This document shows positions 63,744 through 64,000 of a stretch of 64,000 nt of DNA, in pieces. The first letter of the stretch is position 1. Each line of letters starts with the position of its first letter. The notes below the pieces were generated by a model. That model was given only the letters and a program-made list of their open reading frames with translations. It had not been told where the DNA came from and searched no databases. The stretch is taken from the NCBI RefSeq assembly GCF_000763385.1, contig NZ_JQFA01000002.1:248001-312000 (forward strand). Reading direction: 5' to 3'. Source of the stretch: Leptolyngbya sp. KIOST-1 (GTDB lineage: Bacteria > Cyanobacteriota > Cyanobacteriia > Phormidesmidales > Phormidesmidaceae). The position numbers and the translations under genes were made by a program.

Positions 63744-64000
63744 TCAGTCCCGCGATGGGGTTGGCAAGTCGGCCTGGGCCGCAACCCGCAGCGGCCACCA
63801 GCGAAACATGGCCTGGTGCAGGCCCACCGCCCAGGCGATCGCCAGCAGCCAGCCCCCCACAACATCGCTGGGGAAATGCACCCCCAGGTACACCCGACTC
63901 GCGCCAATGGCCAGGGCAAACAGGCCCCCCAGCCCGATCAGCCAGGGCCGTCGGGGGCTGTCCCAGTTGATCAGCACCAGGGCCAGCACAAAGGTCATCG
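63744..64000 (-). CDS. PAP2-family phosphatase, C-terminal part at window edge
   Basis: Identical to the end of the 48159-48839 product (FVLALVLINWDSPRRPWLIG to PTPSRD), including SRVYLGVHFPSDVVGG. The 5' part lies outside the window, so whether this copy is complete cannot be told. Confidence 0.85.
   Translation of the reverse strand, partial: MTFVLALVLINWDSPRRPWLIGLGGLFALAIGASRVYLGVHFPSDVVGGWLLAIAWAVGLHQAMFRWWPLRVAAQADLPTPSRD

Larger units (their letters stand above)
63109..64000. repeat. Direct repeat of 47524-48415, reaching the window edge
   Basis: Identical to 47524-48415 (offset 15585) and may continue beyond the window. It contains the YeiH-family gene 5' end, MITE copy 4 (63490-63595) and the PAP2 gene C-terminal half. 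Confidence 0.97.

Overview
The window looks like chromosomal and mobile DNA from a high-GC cyanobacterium, probably of the Leptolyngbya/Nodosilinea type. Evidence: phycocyanin genes (cpcBA, 54100-55176), the sulfolipid gene sqdB, a CysR-type regulator with cyanobacterial gene order, frequent HIP1 octamers (GCGATCGC), and STRR-type heptamer repeats of the GGGGAGT kind between genes.

The strongest theme is sulfur. It includes sulfate uptake (cysR, cysW, cysT, sbpA; 11413-15018), homoserine acetylation and sulfhydrylation (metX, metY), cysK, cysE, sqdB, a periplasmic sulfurtransferase, an ETHE1-like persulfide dioxygenase, a methionine ABC transporter (metQNI), and two candidate sulfur-anion exporters (YeiH and TauE/SafE families). 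A second theme is small-ion export: three CadD-like proteins and one TerC protein, three of these genes sharing a two-part upstream motif next to a LysR gene.

Layout. 1-9250: mobile DNA. It holds a relaxase/IS3 fusion, a 4.4-kb integrative element with integrase and Rep between tRNA-Thr 3' fragments, a second integrase, and an inverted decayed copy of one element end. 9386-10973: four gene fragments meeting at abrupt head-on joins. 11413-27613: sulfur genes, CO2 and membrane genes, and a patchwork at 16486-18646 built from pieces of 22787-26523. 27716-31712: LysR, two CadD-like exporters and small unknown proteins. 31949-33422: a structured RNA, an array of about eight iteron-like sites and two unknown genes. 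33546-35894: a group II intron fragment joined to a glycosyltransferase fragment. 36103-40065: toxin-antitoxin genes, one toxin split by an IS that is itself split by a plasmid-derived segment. 40294-50838: exporters, RelE pair, TPR, YeiH, PAP2 and TauE. 50993-55176: cysE, a membrane hydroxylase split by an ISKra4-like element carrying an FHA gene, then cpcBA. 55910-62200: oxygenases, metQNI, Uma2, persulfide dioxygenase. 62270-64000: exact second copies of 55440-56279 and 47525-48415 joined end to end.

Several kilobase blocks occur twice at 100% identity and end at joins with 0-3 bp of shared sequence, and genes are often cut at those joins. Template-switch chimeras or an assembly-graph walk explain this more simply than biology for 9386-10973, 16486-18646, 33546-34600 and 62270-64000. 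By contrast, two IS insertions (37309-39950 and 52122-53500) have matching inverted repeats, target duplications and an interrupted gene that rejoins in frame, so their outer boundaries are very probably real.
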